A DNA stretch of 64,000 nucleotides from assembly GCF_963082655.1 (NCBI RefSeq), contig NC_081556.1, forward strand, positions 66,703,727-66,767,726. Reading direction: 5' to 3'. The position numbers and the translations under genes were made by a program. Positions 23,026 through 33,515 of this stretch are shown in pieces. Under the pieces are notes generated by a model, which saw nothing but the letters and a program-made list of their open reading frames with translations, was not told the origin of the DNA and made no database searches. The stretch is from Stomoxys calcitrans. Taxonomy: Eukaryota > Arthropoda > Insecta > Diptera > Muscidae. Positions within the stretch are counted from its first letter, which is position 1. Each line of letters starts with the position of its first letter.

Positions 23026-23520
23026 AAAAGGGTCCGTCGGTTGCGCAATAATTTAATAGGCATTTTCGCTGAGAATGAAGTCAGTACTAGGCTTTTGGAC
23101 GAAAAAGCGTTATGCACATAAAGCCTAGGAAAGAAAAAGGACCGCAAATGCCTGGGTGTCCGCCACACCCTCAAACAGAATATGCTTACCGAACATGGCA
23201 ATATGGGGGTCGGGAGGGCTCCCAGACTCTTGGCAGCAGAATTGGATAACAAATCCGTGTTCTACTTCTATTGAGCCCCATATTGCCAAGATCGCTAAAT
23301 ATGTCCGGCTTATCGAGTGTTTTAGGGAGGGGCTTCCACCCAGACACTGATTCTGAAAATAGATATCAAATTCGTCCTCTACTTTCAAATATCTTTCATA
23401 TGAGTCCCATATTGTATGCCTGTTTTTAAGGGTTTTTTGGGGAATGGCGGCCCCTAGATAATTTGACACAAATTTAAATACTATATTCGTATTCTGCAAA
23501 TGCAGGGGCAAACTTTTCAC
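23026..23520. repeat. Diverged repeat family R1 (Tctacttt/ccatattg unit), part 1
   Basis: Loose repeats of about 110-170 bp share gagtcccatattg, ctctactttcaaatat and a ggcggcccctagata block. The same family covers 23716-24140 and 40196-41020. Short frames here are by-products. Confidence 0.55.
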
Positions 23521-23715
23521 TTAGTGCTGTCCAGTTCCATTTTAAGCTCAATGATAAGGTACCTCCTTTTTATAGCCTAGTCCGAAAGGCTAGCCGCAGA
23601 ACGACACCTCTTTGGGGAGGTGTCGCTAGCATTAGGAGGGTATAACCACCAGGCGTTCAGCGTCATAGGCAGACATGCTAACCTCTGCGCTATGGTAGGC
23701 TTCGTATTCTACTCA
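23521..23715 (-). mobile_element. tRNA-derived SINE, copy 1
   Basis: On the minus strand the head reads atagcgcagaggttagcatg, matching a tRNA A box. A short hairpin (cgacacctc ... gaggtgtcg) and the family tail with ttatcattgagcttaaaa follow. The B box is degenerate in this copy. Related copies lie at 24151, 27565 and 43905. Transcription would be by RNA polymerase III; mobility would depend on a LINE. Confidence 0.75.
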
Positions 23716-24140
23716 CCAATAATTTTCATTTGAGTTCCATATTGCCCTTATCGACCAATATGGGAGTTTAAAGGGGGGTTTAGGGTGAGGACGGCGGCCT
23801 AAACACTTGGACCCAAATTTTAATATTTCTATTTTTGTGTTACCTTTGGGTGCGATCCGTTTCCAATATCAAAACATGTAATCTCCTACTTCTTCCAGTT
23901 CAACCAACACAATCTGTGAAAATTTCAAGAGTTCTGAGTCTATACTGAACAAACAAATTTACAAAGCTACTTCCAATTCTCTTTTTTATATAAATCTCAC
24001 ATTGGCCTATTTGTATGTTTGGGATTCTTTTCAGTGCTGGGCGGCACCCCAGATACTTGGGTCCAAAATAATTTTGGCATCTCTTCCCCAATAACTTTCC
24101 CCATTCTATGGTGATGGATACAACAGAAATTAACAAAGTA
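23716..24140. repeat. Diverged repeat family R1, part 2
   Basis: Continues the R1 family on the other side of the SINE, with cctaaacacttggaccc and tgagttccatattgcc blocks. The SINE at 23521-23715 therefore appears inserted into this repeat. Confidence 0.5.
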
Positions 24141-24150
24141 TTTAATAATA

Positions 24151-24460
24151 GGAGGCCCGTAGCGCAGAGGATAACATGTCTGCCTATGCCGCTGAACGCA
24201 TGGGTCCGAATCCTGGCGAGACCTTAAACAAATTTTTTTCAACGGTGGTTATCCACTCCTAATGCTGGAAACATTTGTGTGGTACTATGCCATGTAAAAA
24301 CTTCTCTCCAAAGAGAAGAGAAGAAGAACGTTCGGACTCGGCTATAAAAAGCAGTCCCCTTATCATTGAGCTTAAAACTTAAATCGGACTGCACTCATTG
24401 ATATATGAGAAGTTTGCCTCTGATCCTTAGTGGAATGTTCATGGGCAAAATTTGCAATTT
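24151..24460 (+). mobile_element. tRNA-derived SINE, copy 2 (best A and B boxes)
   Basis: The head contains tagcgcagaggataac (A box) and ggtccgaatcctgg (B box) about 35 bp apart, the internal RNA polymerase III promoter of a tRNA-like gene. The cloverleaf acceptor stem is not closed, so this is not a tRNA gene. The body carries accaattg-free SINE sequence with an agagaagag stem and ttatcattgagcttaaaac; the tail ends in gttcatgggcaaaat. It is the longest copy of the family. Confidence 0.8.
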
Positions 24461-24844
24461 GCGATTTAAAAATATTCCCTTTGCAAGCTATAAGGCTTTA
24501 TTCAATCAACATTAAAACGATTTACACCATTCGCTGCATATTCGTTGCCTTTGAGAGTTCTAGGTTTTCGTCATTTTCTGTTTCTATGAATATTGTTGAG
24601 TGCTGTTGTTTTGAAATGATATGTGATGACGACAATATGCATTGTTTTTACGAATGGATTCATAGGCAATGAAAATGACATTCAAACCGTTCTTTGAAGT
24701 GTATTTCCAACAAATAGTTCACAGAACATTGCGAAAACACAAAAGTTAAGAATATTCTTTAAATAAAATCTGATTGATGTGCATGAATTATAATGTTATT
24801 CCATTTTATTTTGGTATTTTGTCATCTAATTGGTAATGAATAGG
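24461..24844. other. AT-rich segment, no gene recognised
   Basis: An 80-codon frame on the + strand (24430-24672) has no family features and no splice-site support, so it is not called. Upstream MyD88 exons were looked for here and not found. Confidence 0.4.
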
Positions 24845-25860
24845 TTGGATAAGTTTGAAAAGATGGTGCGGATATTAATCCGTCCCATGCCATTAAGGAC
24901 ATACTACTAAGCCAATAAGCGGCTTGTTGCGCGCTCTAAATACAAATAAGTAACCTCGAAAAAGGAAATTTTAAATTAGGAATTCGGCGCAGTTTACAAA
25001 ATCTCTAATTGTTTCCATACCACGTCCCTTAGTTTGTTTATGTCAGGTATTGTGCTCCACCTAAGTGCCGGTGTCTGTTAGCTGCGAAAGCCGGGCAATG
25101 ACATTGGAAATGCTCCAATGTCTCATCTTCTCCACATGCGCTACACATGTTATCACTTGCCGCACCGATTTTGCATAAGTGAACTCGTAGTCCTATGTGT
25201 CCTGTTGTGATGCCCAAAGCTTTATTGACCTCCTGCTTGCTTCCTTTCAGTAATAGCCTCGTCTTCTCGCAATCCTGATCTTCTCTTAGGATTTTCGCCG
25301 TCTTACCGACCGTTTCGCTATTCCACAGTGTGACATGCGCGTTCGTCGCCCACGCTCTTAACTCGGATTTCGTCGATTCGAAAGGCTTCGGGTTAATCAA
25401 GTTTGTTGGCGGCAGGCCTCTGGCCTTCACTGCCAAATCGTCTGCATTTTTATTCCCCCTAACTACACTTTGCCCCGGGAATTAAACAATGCGGATCGTG
25501 ACATTCTCAGAGAAGGTATTAATCTCCTTCTTACACTCCACTGTTACACTGTTCCCATCGTCCTGGTTATTATTGCTCTGATGGCCAGTTTACTGTCCGT
25601 AAAGATGTTCACACTCGACGTCCTCCCGTTACCACCACACCATATCACACATTCCGTGATCGCCGGAATCTCTGCCCACAAGACCTTATTATGGTTAGGC
25701 AGTCTAAAGCAGATCTCAAACCCTGGGTTCTCAATGTAGATCCCCAGGACCTCTCTGTCCTCAAGCTTTGATCCATCCGTGTACCATGACATTCCAGATA
25801 GCTATACTAGGGTTCCGTCAATCCAAGACTGTGCCGCCGGCAAACAGGGGGCGCTAGATA
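24845..25860 (-). mobile_element. LINE-C copy 1, RNase H and 3' end, internally deleted
   Basis: The minus-strand 3' end starts at about 24845 with the family terminus. RNase H motifs follow at 25544-25792 (SWYTDGSKL with the first Asp; NIFTDSKLAIRAI with a further Asp). The C-terminal region at 25038-25436 includes KALGITTGHIGLRVHLCKIG and CSACGEDETLEHFQCHCPAF, a Cys/His knuckle. At about 25860 the sequence jumps directly to the 5' tandem repeats, so the whole endonuclease and RT are missing. RNase H would remove the RNA strand during cDNA synthesis. Confidence 0.85.
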
Positions 25861-26205
25861 TGCCGCCGTCTTCTGAAGTAACGCCGGAAATAGTCGGTAA
25901 TGGTTCCATCTTCGGGTGCCTGTTTGTTAGTCTGTATTGAGATTCCCGACCCTGTACTGCCTGATGTTTCAATTTTATGATCTTTGCCTATTTTAGTCTT
26001 CCTTCTTGTGAGAAGGTGATGGTTCCATCGTCGCCTACCTGTTCCTTAGGCTGGATTGCGATTCCTATCGCTGCGATGCCTAATGTTTCAATGTTAGGAT
26101 CTTAAACTACCCTAGTCTTCCGAATCTTGAAGTCGGTGATGGTTCCGTCGTCACGTCCCTGTTCGTTAGGATGTGCTGAGTCTCTCGCCCTGATGTTTTG
26201 TTAAT
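25861..26205 (-). repeat. LINE-C tandem repeats (about 120-bp units)
   Basis: Three diverged units each contain ggttccatcgtcg-like, ctgttcgttagg-like and cctgatgtttcaat blocks. The same repeats sit just before the LINE-C ORF2 start at 30610-30930 and in its inverted copy at 31512-31840, which identifies them as the 5' part of the element. Confidence 0.75.
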
Positions 26206-26540
26206 AATACAGATAAATTAGACAAGCTAAACGTTATTAGGAAAATTAACAACCGCTTTAATTGAATTTTTAAGATGCCATTAATTCTAATAGCAAATAG
26301 TTTTTCAATTGAGCGAATTAATTATTGGGTCTAATCGTAAATCCAAATAGCAAAAATAGTTATTCATTTGAACGATTTCATTAGTGGGTTTGATTTCAGC
26401 TATTATAAAAAAAGCTCATCGAACGAAATTGAGACTTCCTGGTTGTTATTTAGAAACTCGTGAGAATATGTAAATCGAATGGCATTGGAAATCAAAAATA
26501 TATATTCATTTGTATAGCTTTCTACACCCCTTTAAATATA
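26206..26540. other. AT-rich intronic DNA before the MyD88 TIR exon
   Basis: No repeat or frame recognised. Presumed intron of MyD88. Confidence 0.4.
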
Positions 26541-26778
26541 TTGGGTTGCCCAAAAAGTAATTGCGGATTTTTTAAAAGAAAGTAAATGCATTTTTAATAA
26601 AACTTAGAATGAACTTTAATCAAATATACTTTTTACACTTTTTTTCTAAAGCAAGCTAAAAGTAACAGCTGAAAACTGACAGAAGAAAGAATGCAATTAC
26701 AGAGTCACAAGCTGTGAAAAAATTTGTCAACGCCGACTATATGAAAAATCCTCAATTACTTTTTGGGCAAACCAATAG
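26541..26778. mobile_element. Mariner-derived MITE, copy 1
   Basis: About 238 bp with terminal inverted repeats: left gggttgcccaaaaagtaatt, right attactttttgggcaaacc. The interior matches the MITE at 51048-51290 in reverse orientation and the ends of the mariner at 57318-58743. It ends about 50 bp before the 3' splice site of the MyD88 exon. Confidence 0.85.
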
Positions 26779-26828
26779 TTTATAAACGTTTATGTTATTC
26801 ATTAACTTTGTCATTTTTTTATTTCTAG

Positions 26829-27033
26829 AACATAAAACACGAAAGATTATACCTCTACTGTATGAGAGTTCTATAGATATACCAAGAACTTTAAATATAT
26901 ACACTCATTTGCGGTACAGTACGAGTTCAGTGGGATTTTGTGATTATTGGACGAAACTTGCAAATTCAATACGAAATGTTAGTAAAGTAGAATCTATTTC
27001 AAGAACACCTGCCTTTGGGAGCGATATGCACAG
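26829..27033 (+). CDS. MyD88: MyD88 internal exon encoding the end of the TIR domain
   Basis: This 205-bp exon is preceded by a T-rich tract and tttctag (acceptor AG at 26827-26828) and followed by a strong donor, cag|gtaata. Its 68 residues contain RKIIPLLYE, corresponding to the strand before the last helix of TIR domains, and CDYWTKLANSI, matching box 3 (FW, here Tyr-Trp) of MyD88 TIR domains. The reading frame enters and leaves with two bases of a split codon. MyD88 is the cytoplasmic adaptor that links activated Toll receptors to Tube and Pelle through its death domain; the TIR part contacts the receptor. Earlier TIR and death-domain exons are not visible. Family identity comes from the TIR signature, and no search was run. 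Confidence 0.82.
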
Positions 27034-27548
27034 GTAATAAAAAAATATATATTCTAATGAAAATATTTTACTCTTAACGCATTATAGCATTTAAGATATC
27101 GACTCACTGGGATACTGTTTTGAGCTACACTAAATTTGCCATGTAGGTTTTAACTACTATTAGCCGACCCAAGCACGCTCCGCTTTGCCGTCAATTTAGT
27201 ACAACAATTTATTTATATTTGCAACCTAAACTTCTAGGTCCCATGGGTGTATCTTGGCTTCAAAGGTTTAAATATGCTCCGCATTGTTGACATATTAATA
27301 TAGGCTTGTCAATTCCTCTTGGTTGACTACAATATTACAAAAAAGTTAAGATAAGACCACACATTCCAGGGCATAATACATATGTATTTTCTTCTGGGTC
27401 TACATTATTATACGTCTTTAAGGCTAATCGTAAAAAATCCATCAGATTCCTAATCTTCTCCCATATGCCATTCAATTGTGCTCCAAATTGCTATTACGAG
27501 GGCAGTCCTAAAAGTAGCCGACCTGTCTTATAGATGGCGGTAGTTTTG
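27034..27548. other. Intronic DNA, nothing recognised
   Basis: Start of the large intron. No repeat or element end was assigned. Confidence 0.4.
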
Positions 27549-27564
27549 TGAAGAAATCAATTCT

Positions 27565-27839
27565 ACTACAAAATTTCCCACCAACATTCCATTAAGGAAC
27601 GGGGGATACTTCTCTCATATCAACGAGTGCAGTCAGATTAGAGTTTAAGATCAATGATAAGGGGTCTCCTTTTTATGCCGAGTCCGAACGACGTGCCGAA
27701 TTTCGACACCACTTGGTGGAGAAATTTTAACATGGCAAGCCAGTATTAGTAAAGGGATAAGCACCGCTGAAAATTTTTTGAACCCAGGCGTTCGGCGTCA
27801 ATGGCGGATATGCTAACCTCTGCGCCACAGTGTCCTCCA
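27565..27839 (-). mobile_element. tRNA-derived SINE, copy 3, with target duplication
   Basis: On the minus strand the A box reads tggcgcagaggttagcat; the tail side shares caatgataagg and ctctcatatcaa with other copies. Similar 16-bp direct repeats flank it: tgaagaaatcaattct at 27549-27564 and tgaggaaatcaatact at 27840-27855, two to three mismatches. The B box is degenerate. Confidence 0.78.
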
Positions 27840-28474
27840 TGAGGAAATCAATACTTTCGTAAAAAGTGGCAACCTTCTAAAACATATGTTTCAAACTGCT
27901 ACGGTGCTGTTTTTTTTTATTAGACCACCATAAATAAAAAGATCTCAATGATTTTGTAAATATAGAAAAAATTGGTCACCGATATGTAATACAACACATA
28001 GGTTAGGTTAGGTTGGAAAGAGGGTGCGGATGTTAATCTGCCCCATGCCACTACGAACATAAACCTAAGCCTGTAATGGGCTTGTTGTGCGCTCTAAATA
28101 CAAAAAAAATTTAACCACGCCCCTAAGTTGGTTCATGTCTGGTATTGTGTCCCCACCTAAGTACCGGTATCTGTTAGACGCGAAAGCCGGGCAATGAAAA
28201 AGGAAATGCCCCAACGTCTCATCATCTTCCCCACTTGCCGCACCGATTTTACACAGTCCTATGTGTCCCGCAGTCCTATGTGTCCCGTTATGATACCAAT
28301 AGCTATACTGACCTCCTTCTTACTTCCTCTCAGTAATAACTTCGTCTTCCCACGATCTGGATCCCCCCCATAGTATTTTCGCCGTCATACCAACCGTTTT
28401 ACTGTTCCACAGGGCTACATGCGCATTCGACGCCTACATCCTTTAATCGGACTGCGTCGACCCTTGGTTAACCA

Positions 28475-28752
28475 TGTGTAGGGCATGCGGGGAAGATGAT
28501 GAGACGTTGGAGCATTTCCTTTGTCTTCGCCCGGCTTTCGCGTCCAACAGATACCGGCACTTACGTGGAGACACAATATCAGACATGAACCAACTTAGGG
28601 GAGTGGTTGTAAGTAGCACGGAATTCCTAACATAAAATTTTCGTTCTAGAGGTTACTTTATTAGAGCGCACAACAAGCCGATTAATGGCTTAGGTGTATG
28701 TCCAGTGGCACGGGGCGGATTAATATCTGCACCCTCTAACCTAACCTAACCA
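28475..28752 (+). mobile_element. 5'-truncated LINE-C insertion inside LINE-C copy 2
   Basis: About 278 bp in plus orientation, starting within the C-terminal Cys/His region (CRACGEDDETLEHFLC) and ending with the family terminus ctaacctaacc. The host copy is interrupted between ggttaacc (28467-28474) and aagtttattg (28753), which are adjacent in the related copy near 25395. This is a short self-family insertion. Confidence 0.8.
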
Positions 28753-29739
28753 AGTTTATTGACGGCAGTCCTCTGGGCTTCACTGCCAAACCGTCTGTCC
28801 ATTCATTGCTTCTTACTCCGTTATGACCCGGCACCCAAACGATGCGGATTTTGCCATCCTCAGAGAAGGCGCTAATCTCCTTCTTACGTTGAAAGATTAT
28901 TCGTGACCTTACCGCCTGTTTATTATTGCCCTGATGGCCTGTTTACTGTCTGTAAAGATGTTCATACTCGACATCCGCGCGTTAGCACCACACCACCTCA
29001 CGCATTCCGTGATCGCCCAGATCTCCGCCTGCAGGATCGTATTATGGTCAGGCGGTCTAAACAGATCTCAGTGCCTGGGTTCTCAATTTAGTTTCCTGTG
29101 GCCTAGTGGGCGTGGTTCTCATCGCTCCGCCTATGCCAAGACAACATGTTCTCTGAACCCGTGTTATGGTCCTTATGATGCACTTTTTCCTCATAGCAGT
29201 CCACCAAACTACTGAGGCGTAAGTAATTATTGGTCTAATCTCGCTTCTGTCGAGCTAGTGAACTATCCTCGGATGCAGACCCCATTTCGAGCCTATGGCC
29301 CGTCTAATAGTACCAAACATCTGTGAGCCTTCTCAGTACGATCCTGAATGTAACACTTCAAAATAAGTTTCCTACTTAAGATCACTCAAAATCGTTTTAT
29401 TGAGGAAAGGTGGTGCGTTAAATTGGCCCACCTTCGACTTACTCGTGAACAGACATATATTTCTGTTTTCTCTGAGTTAACATTGATACTCCTGGTTCGT
29501 CTACTAAAGTTTCAGTTTGGACATGGGTTTTTGAGAGAAACTTTTTTTTTCTTGGCGGCGTCATTAACGCTATCGACCTGTTCGCAGAAAATTTTCCAGG
29601 AGGCACGTTTTGCCGGTCTGGTAATCTTTTTGTATTCCTTGAGCCGCATTTAATACACATCCCAATACATTTCCGCTTTTTTACGACGTGCTCTGTTAAA
29701 AAGTCTGCGGACCTCTCCCAATATTGCGCATCTCCCCCG

Positions 29740-30608
29740 TCATCCAGGGTTTTCTTGGGCTGATTTCCTTCCCCGAAGAGGACAACTATCTTCGAAGGAC
29801 CCCACCAGTGCAGTCGTAATCCTGTTGACATTTTTGTCAATGTCTTCTATGCTTGGACAATCTAAATTATTTTGCCCAAGTCTTCTTCTGGGTAGTCTTC
29901 CGAATTTTGTCCAGTTGGTTTTCAACTTATTACGGAAGATTATTGGATTCGGCGCTGGCCATACTATTCTTAACCTAATGTAGGGATGGTCACAAAAAGA
30001 GCGTTTCGTGGATACCCTCCAATTCTGAACCTTATTGATTAGATTTTCCGAACATATTGCCACATCTAAAACCTCCTCCCCAATCCTAGTAACAAAGGTA
30101 GCGGTGTTACCAATATTAAGTGTTATTAGGTCGTTAGTATTCAAGAACTCTGCCAGGGCTTGGCCCCGCTTATTAGTGTTGGTGTGAGTTGGCATCGCAC
30201 CCTATTTGTACCTCCTTTCCTGTCTATTTTGCTTTCCTCACCAGCCGTTGCAGCTCCGACGTGGGTGGCGGTGTCGGAGAGTCGAAAGGCAGATAAAGTG
30301 GTGCCAGGTATGCTCCACCGTCTCCCTGTCTCACCACTGTTGCATCCGACGTTGACAACTCTGGGGAAAATATATAACTCAAATTTTTATGTCAAATAGC
30401 GCATATAGAATAATTGGTAGTTGATATGGTTCAGTCCAGTAACTTTGTTCCGGGTCGTCCATGGCTCCTGAATTAAGGCAATATGAATCTTGCCCTTGCT
30501 TATTTTCTCCATCAGAGCGTGTGTAGCAGTCTCGCTCCGGTGGAGGTTCATCTGAATTACCTCAATCATTGCTCCTCCAGTAAATGGGCATTTTGGGAGT
30601 AATCTCAT
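29740..30608 (-). pseudogene. LINE-C copy 2 AP endonuclease, two frames
   Basis: The first frame (30387-30608, 73 residues) has the endonuclease start with MNLHRSETATHAL and the metal-binding Glu in LIQEPW. About 190 bp later a second frame (29740-30195) continues with GQALAEFLNTNDLITLNIG and CDHPYIRLRI, the SDH-equivalent being CDH. The intervening part is out of frame. The endonuclease would nick the target to prime reverse transcription. Confidence 0.75.
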
Positions 30609-32285
30609 CGTCTGCTCCCTGTTCTTTAGATTGCATTGACTTTCCTGTCACTGCACTGCCTGATGCCATCGTGTTAGGTTCTTTGTCTATTCTAATCATC
30701 CGAATCTTTATAAATCGGTAATGGTTTCATCGTCGGGTCCCTTTTCGTTAGGCTGTATTGAATTTCCATTCCCTGTACTGCGTGATGTTTCAGTACTAGT
30801 ATCTTTGCTTATCTTAGTCTTCCAAATCATAATTAAATGGAATTCGTGGGAGTAGGTGATGGTACAACCGTCGGCTCCCTATTCGTTAGGCGTTAGGGTG
30901 CATTGAGACTCCTGTCGCTGCTGTGCCAAAAAAAAAATTTAAGCCCTTACGCCTGACCCTCGATTCCGTTGTCCAATTTTGATGAAATTGTATATATTCA
31001 TAATTTGAAGAATATATATTGATGAAAATTTAAAGAATATATATTGACGAAGCAATTTTTTTAATATTTATATTCTTAAATTTGAATTGGCGTAAAATGG
31101 ACGACTGAAATCAAAAATCAAACGAAAACATTTCTTAAAATTCTTAGGAATGAGATTTCTGGAATCCTTTTAATGACTTGTTCCATTTGAATGTTTCTAT
31201 ATTAAAAAAATAAATTAATGGCAACACTCCTACTTCTATTCACAGCAGGTACCATTTAACGCCCAAATCATTAAATCCAGCTTTCTTCGCTAAATCGTCA
31301 TAAAATATTAAGAAAATGATTTATTTTGTTGTAGGGGCTTAAGGAATAGATTTTTTATTTTCAAAAATTTTTAAGAATATAAATATTAAAAAAATTGCTT
31401 CGTCAATATATATTCTTTAAATTATCATCAATATATATTCTTTAAATTATGAATATATACAATTTCATCAAAATTGGACAACGGAATCGAGGGTCAGGCG
31501 TAAGGGCTTAATTTTTTTTTTTTGGCACAGCAGCGACAGGAGTCTCAATGCACCCTAACGCCTAACGAATAGGGAGCCGACGGTTGTACCATCACCTACT
31601 CCCACGAATTCCATTTAATTATGATTTGGAAGACTAAGATAAGCAAAGATACTAGTACTGAAACATCAGGCAGTACAGGGAATGGAAATTCAATACAGCC
31701 TAACGAAAAGGGACCCGACGATGAAACCATTACCGATTTATAAAGATTCGGATGATTAGAATAGACAAAGAACCTAACACGATGGCATCAGGCAGTGCAG
31801 TGACAGGAAAGTCAATGCAATCTAAAGAACAGGGAGCAGACGATGAGATTACTCCCAAAATGCCCATTTACTGGAGGAGCAATGATTGAGGTAATTCAGA
31901 TGAACCTCCACCGGAGCGAGACTGCTACACACGCTCTGATGGAGAAAATAAGCAAGGGCAAGATTCATATTGCCTTAATTCAGGAGCCATGGACGACCCG
32001 GAACAAAGTTACTGGACTGAACCATATCAACTACCAATTATTCTATATGCGCTATTTGACATAAAAATTTGAGTTATATATTTTCCCCAGAGTTGTCAAC
32101 GTCGGATGCAACAGTGGTGAGACAGGGAGACGGTGGAGCATACCTGGCACCACTTTATCTGCCTTTCGACTCTCCGACACCGCCACCCACGTCGGAGCTG
32201 CAACGGCTGGTGAGGAAAGCAAAATAGACAGGAAAGGAGGTACAAATAGGGTGCGATGCCAACTCACACCAACACTAATAAGCGG
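30166..32285. repeat. 2.1-kb near-perfect palindrome
   Basis: 30166-31080 is repeated in inverted order at 31371-32285. Position x pairs with 62451-x over the outer part, with at most a one-base offset inside. Both arms hold the same LINE-C endonuclease start, giving identical 73-residue frames at 30387-30608 (minus) and 31843-32064 (plus). I noticed very few differences, for example ctgcgtgatg (left, about 30779) against cctgatg in the right-arm complement. The spacer 31081-31370 is not palindromic. Confidence 0.92.
30943..31507. mobile_element. TTAA-flanked MITE (family T1) at the palindrome centre
   Basis: TTAA at 30939-30942 and 31508-31511 flank an element with inverted ends of about 135 bp that begin gcccttacgcctgaccctcg. 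The interior 31081-31370 is unique to the element. Related sequence occurs at 55640-56240 and 59990-60240. Non-coding; TTAA flanks suggest a piggyBac-type origin. Confidence 0.75.
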
Positions 32286-33054
32286 CTTAATCATAAACTC
32301 ATCTAAAACCAAAGTAATGCACATCAGACCAAAAAGTATACCAAAATCAAATATTCATATCATATATCACGACACAGAATGCCTACATAAAAATTGCAAT
32401 GCAGTTAGCTTACATGACAAGTGCAATGGCAAATGCAGTACAGAACTCGAGCTAGTGGAAACCTATAAATACCTTGGAGTTCATTTGGACGACGGTTTTA
32501 AATGGAAAGTACATATACAGCATCTGCAAAAGAAACTACGACAATCAGCCTACGCACTATATCATCTCGGTAACTGTGCTCCATATCATGTGATAAAACA
32601 GGCCTATTTTTCATTAGTAGAGTCACATCTTCGTCATGGGGTCACAGCATGGGGGAATGCGAGATGTTGCAGGCTCATTCAAACAGCGCAAACCCGGATA
32701 GTGAAACTCATAAACAAAAAAATGCAAAACAAAACACAACAAATCAATACAAACTCAATAAAGCCAATCTTTCAAAATCTGGGAATACTAAATATAAAGG
32801 AAATCTATTGCATCACTGTAGTTAGAGAATTCATGGATGATGGCAGTTTAGCGAAGAAAATAAATCACAACCAAAATACACGAAGAAAAATCGAAGGCAA
32901 ATATATGGTGCCGAAATTCAAGAACGATTATGGCAAATACTCACTATCTGTGACACTACCTACTATCATCAACGAAATTCCAACAAATATAACCAAGGAA
33001 AGAAATTACAATATTAGAACCAAATTAATCAAAGAATATTACTTAAATAATTAA
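32286..33054 (+). pseudogene. LINE-F reverse transcriptase C-terminal region
   Basis: An open frame of about 255 codons after the junction. It includes INSSKTKVMHIRPK (the strand after the RT palm), YKYLGVHLDDGFKWKVHI (the thumb start, a hallmark of LINE RTs), ALYHLGNCAPYHVIKQAYFS and HGVTAWGNA. The catalytic YXDD lies upstream of the truncation and is missing. The frame ends at a natural stop before the 3' UTR and has no internal stops, so the insertion looks relatively young. The clade cannot be decided from this part. Confidence 0.8.
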
Positions 33055-33236
33055 CCAAAAACAATGAAGTATACAGGCAATTTGGCCAACCTATGTAATA
33101 ACATCACAGATCTTAACTTATTCTCACAAACAAGCTATTTAATGCTTCGTGGGACGTAATTTATAATGAAATGTAAAATTTGTTTATCTAATATCAATTT
33201 GTTTATCTAATATGAAATAAATAAACAAAAAAAAAA
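32286..33236 (+). mobile_element. LINE-F, 5'-truncated non-LTR retrotransposon with poly(A)
   Basis: Begins abruptly at the end of the palindrome and ends in aataaataaac followed by an A-run at about 33225-33236. It encodes only the end of an RT protein, then a 3' UTR of about 180 bp. 5' truncation with a poly(A) tail is the usual form of a LINE insertion. Confidence 0.8.
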
Positions 33237-33515
33237 AATATATATATAACATATATATATTATATTTTCGTAGCATATATTTTCGCAGGACCGAAAATTC
33301 TAGTAGAAATTGGTTAGTTCTGTTGGCTTTCACCGTAGATTTGAGCATAGTGAAATATTATTTAAAACATTTTAAAATTTACTTTTTGAATTTTTGATTT
33401 TCTTCAGAGACAATCTTTTTACAACGGAAAGATTTTGCGATTAATGATTTCCTTATGTGTTATGTACGAAAATCTTTAATGAAATACGACGATTCAAATT
33501 GCATGTTTACAAAAA
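33237..33515. other. AT-rich DNA, nothing recognised
   Basis: Short TA-rich run directly after the LINE-F tail, then AT-rich sequence without recognisable elements. Confidence 0.4.

Larger units (their letters stand above)
28003..30938 (-). mobile_element. LINE-C copy 2, with a nested opposite-strand copy
   Basis: The minus-strand element has its 3' end at about 28003 (family terminus ggttaggttgg on the + strand). RNase H and C-terminal pieces lie at 28010-28470 and 28753-29070, an RT C-terminal remnant at 29100-29340, linker/endonuclease pieces at 29440-30195 and the ORF2 start at 30608 (MRLLPKCPFTGGAM, then VIQMNLHRSETATHAL and IALIQEPWTT). Tandem repeats precede it at 30610-30930. The RT palm is missing between about 29340 and 29440. 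It ends at a TTAA MITE (30943). Confidence 0.8.

Noticed and set aside
24151..24225. A tRNA gene
   Set aside because: A and B boxes are present, but the cloverleaf does not close and a shared SINE body follows. Other copies have degenerate boxes.
24430..24672. An upstream MyD88 TIR exon
   Set aside because: A weak resemblance (CDDDN ... WIHRQ) could recall a TIR box 1 region, but there are no supporting splice sites, no box 2 and the frame stops at once.
30387..32064. Two identical 73-residue genes in opposite orientation
   Set aside because: They are the same LINE-C endonuclease start, present twice because of the palindrome.
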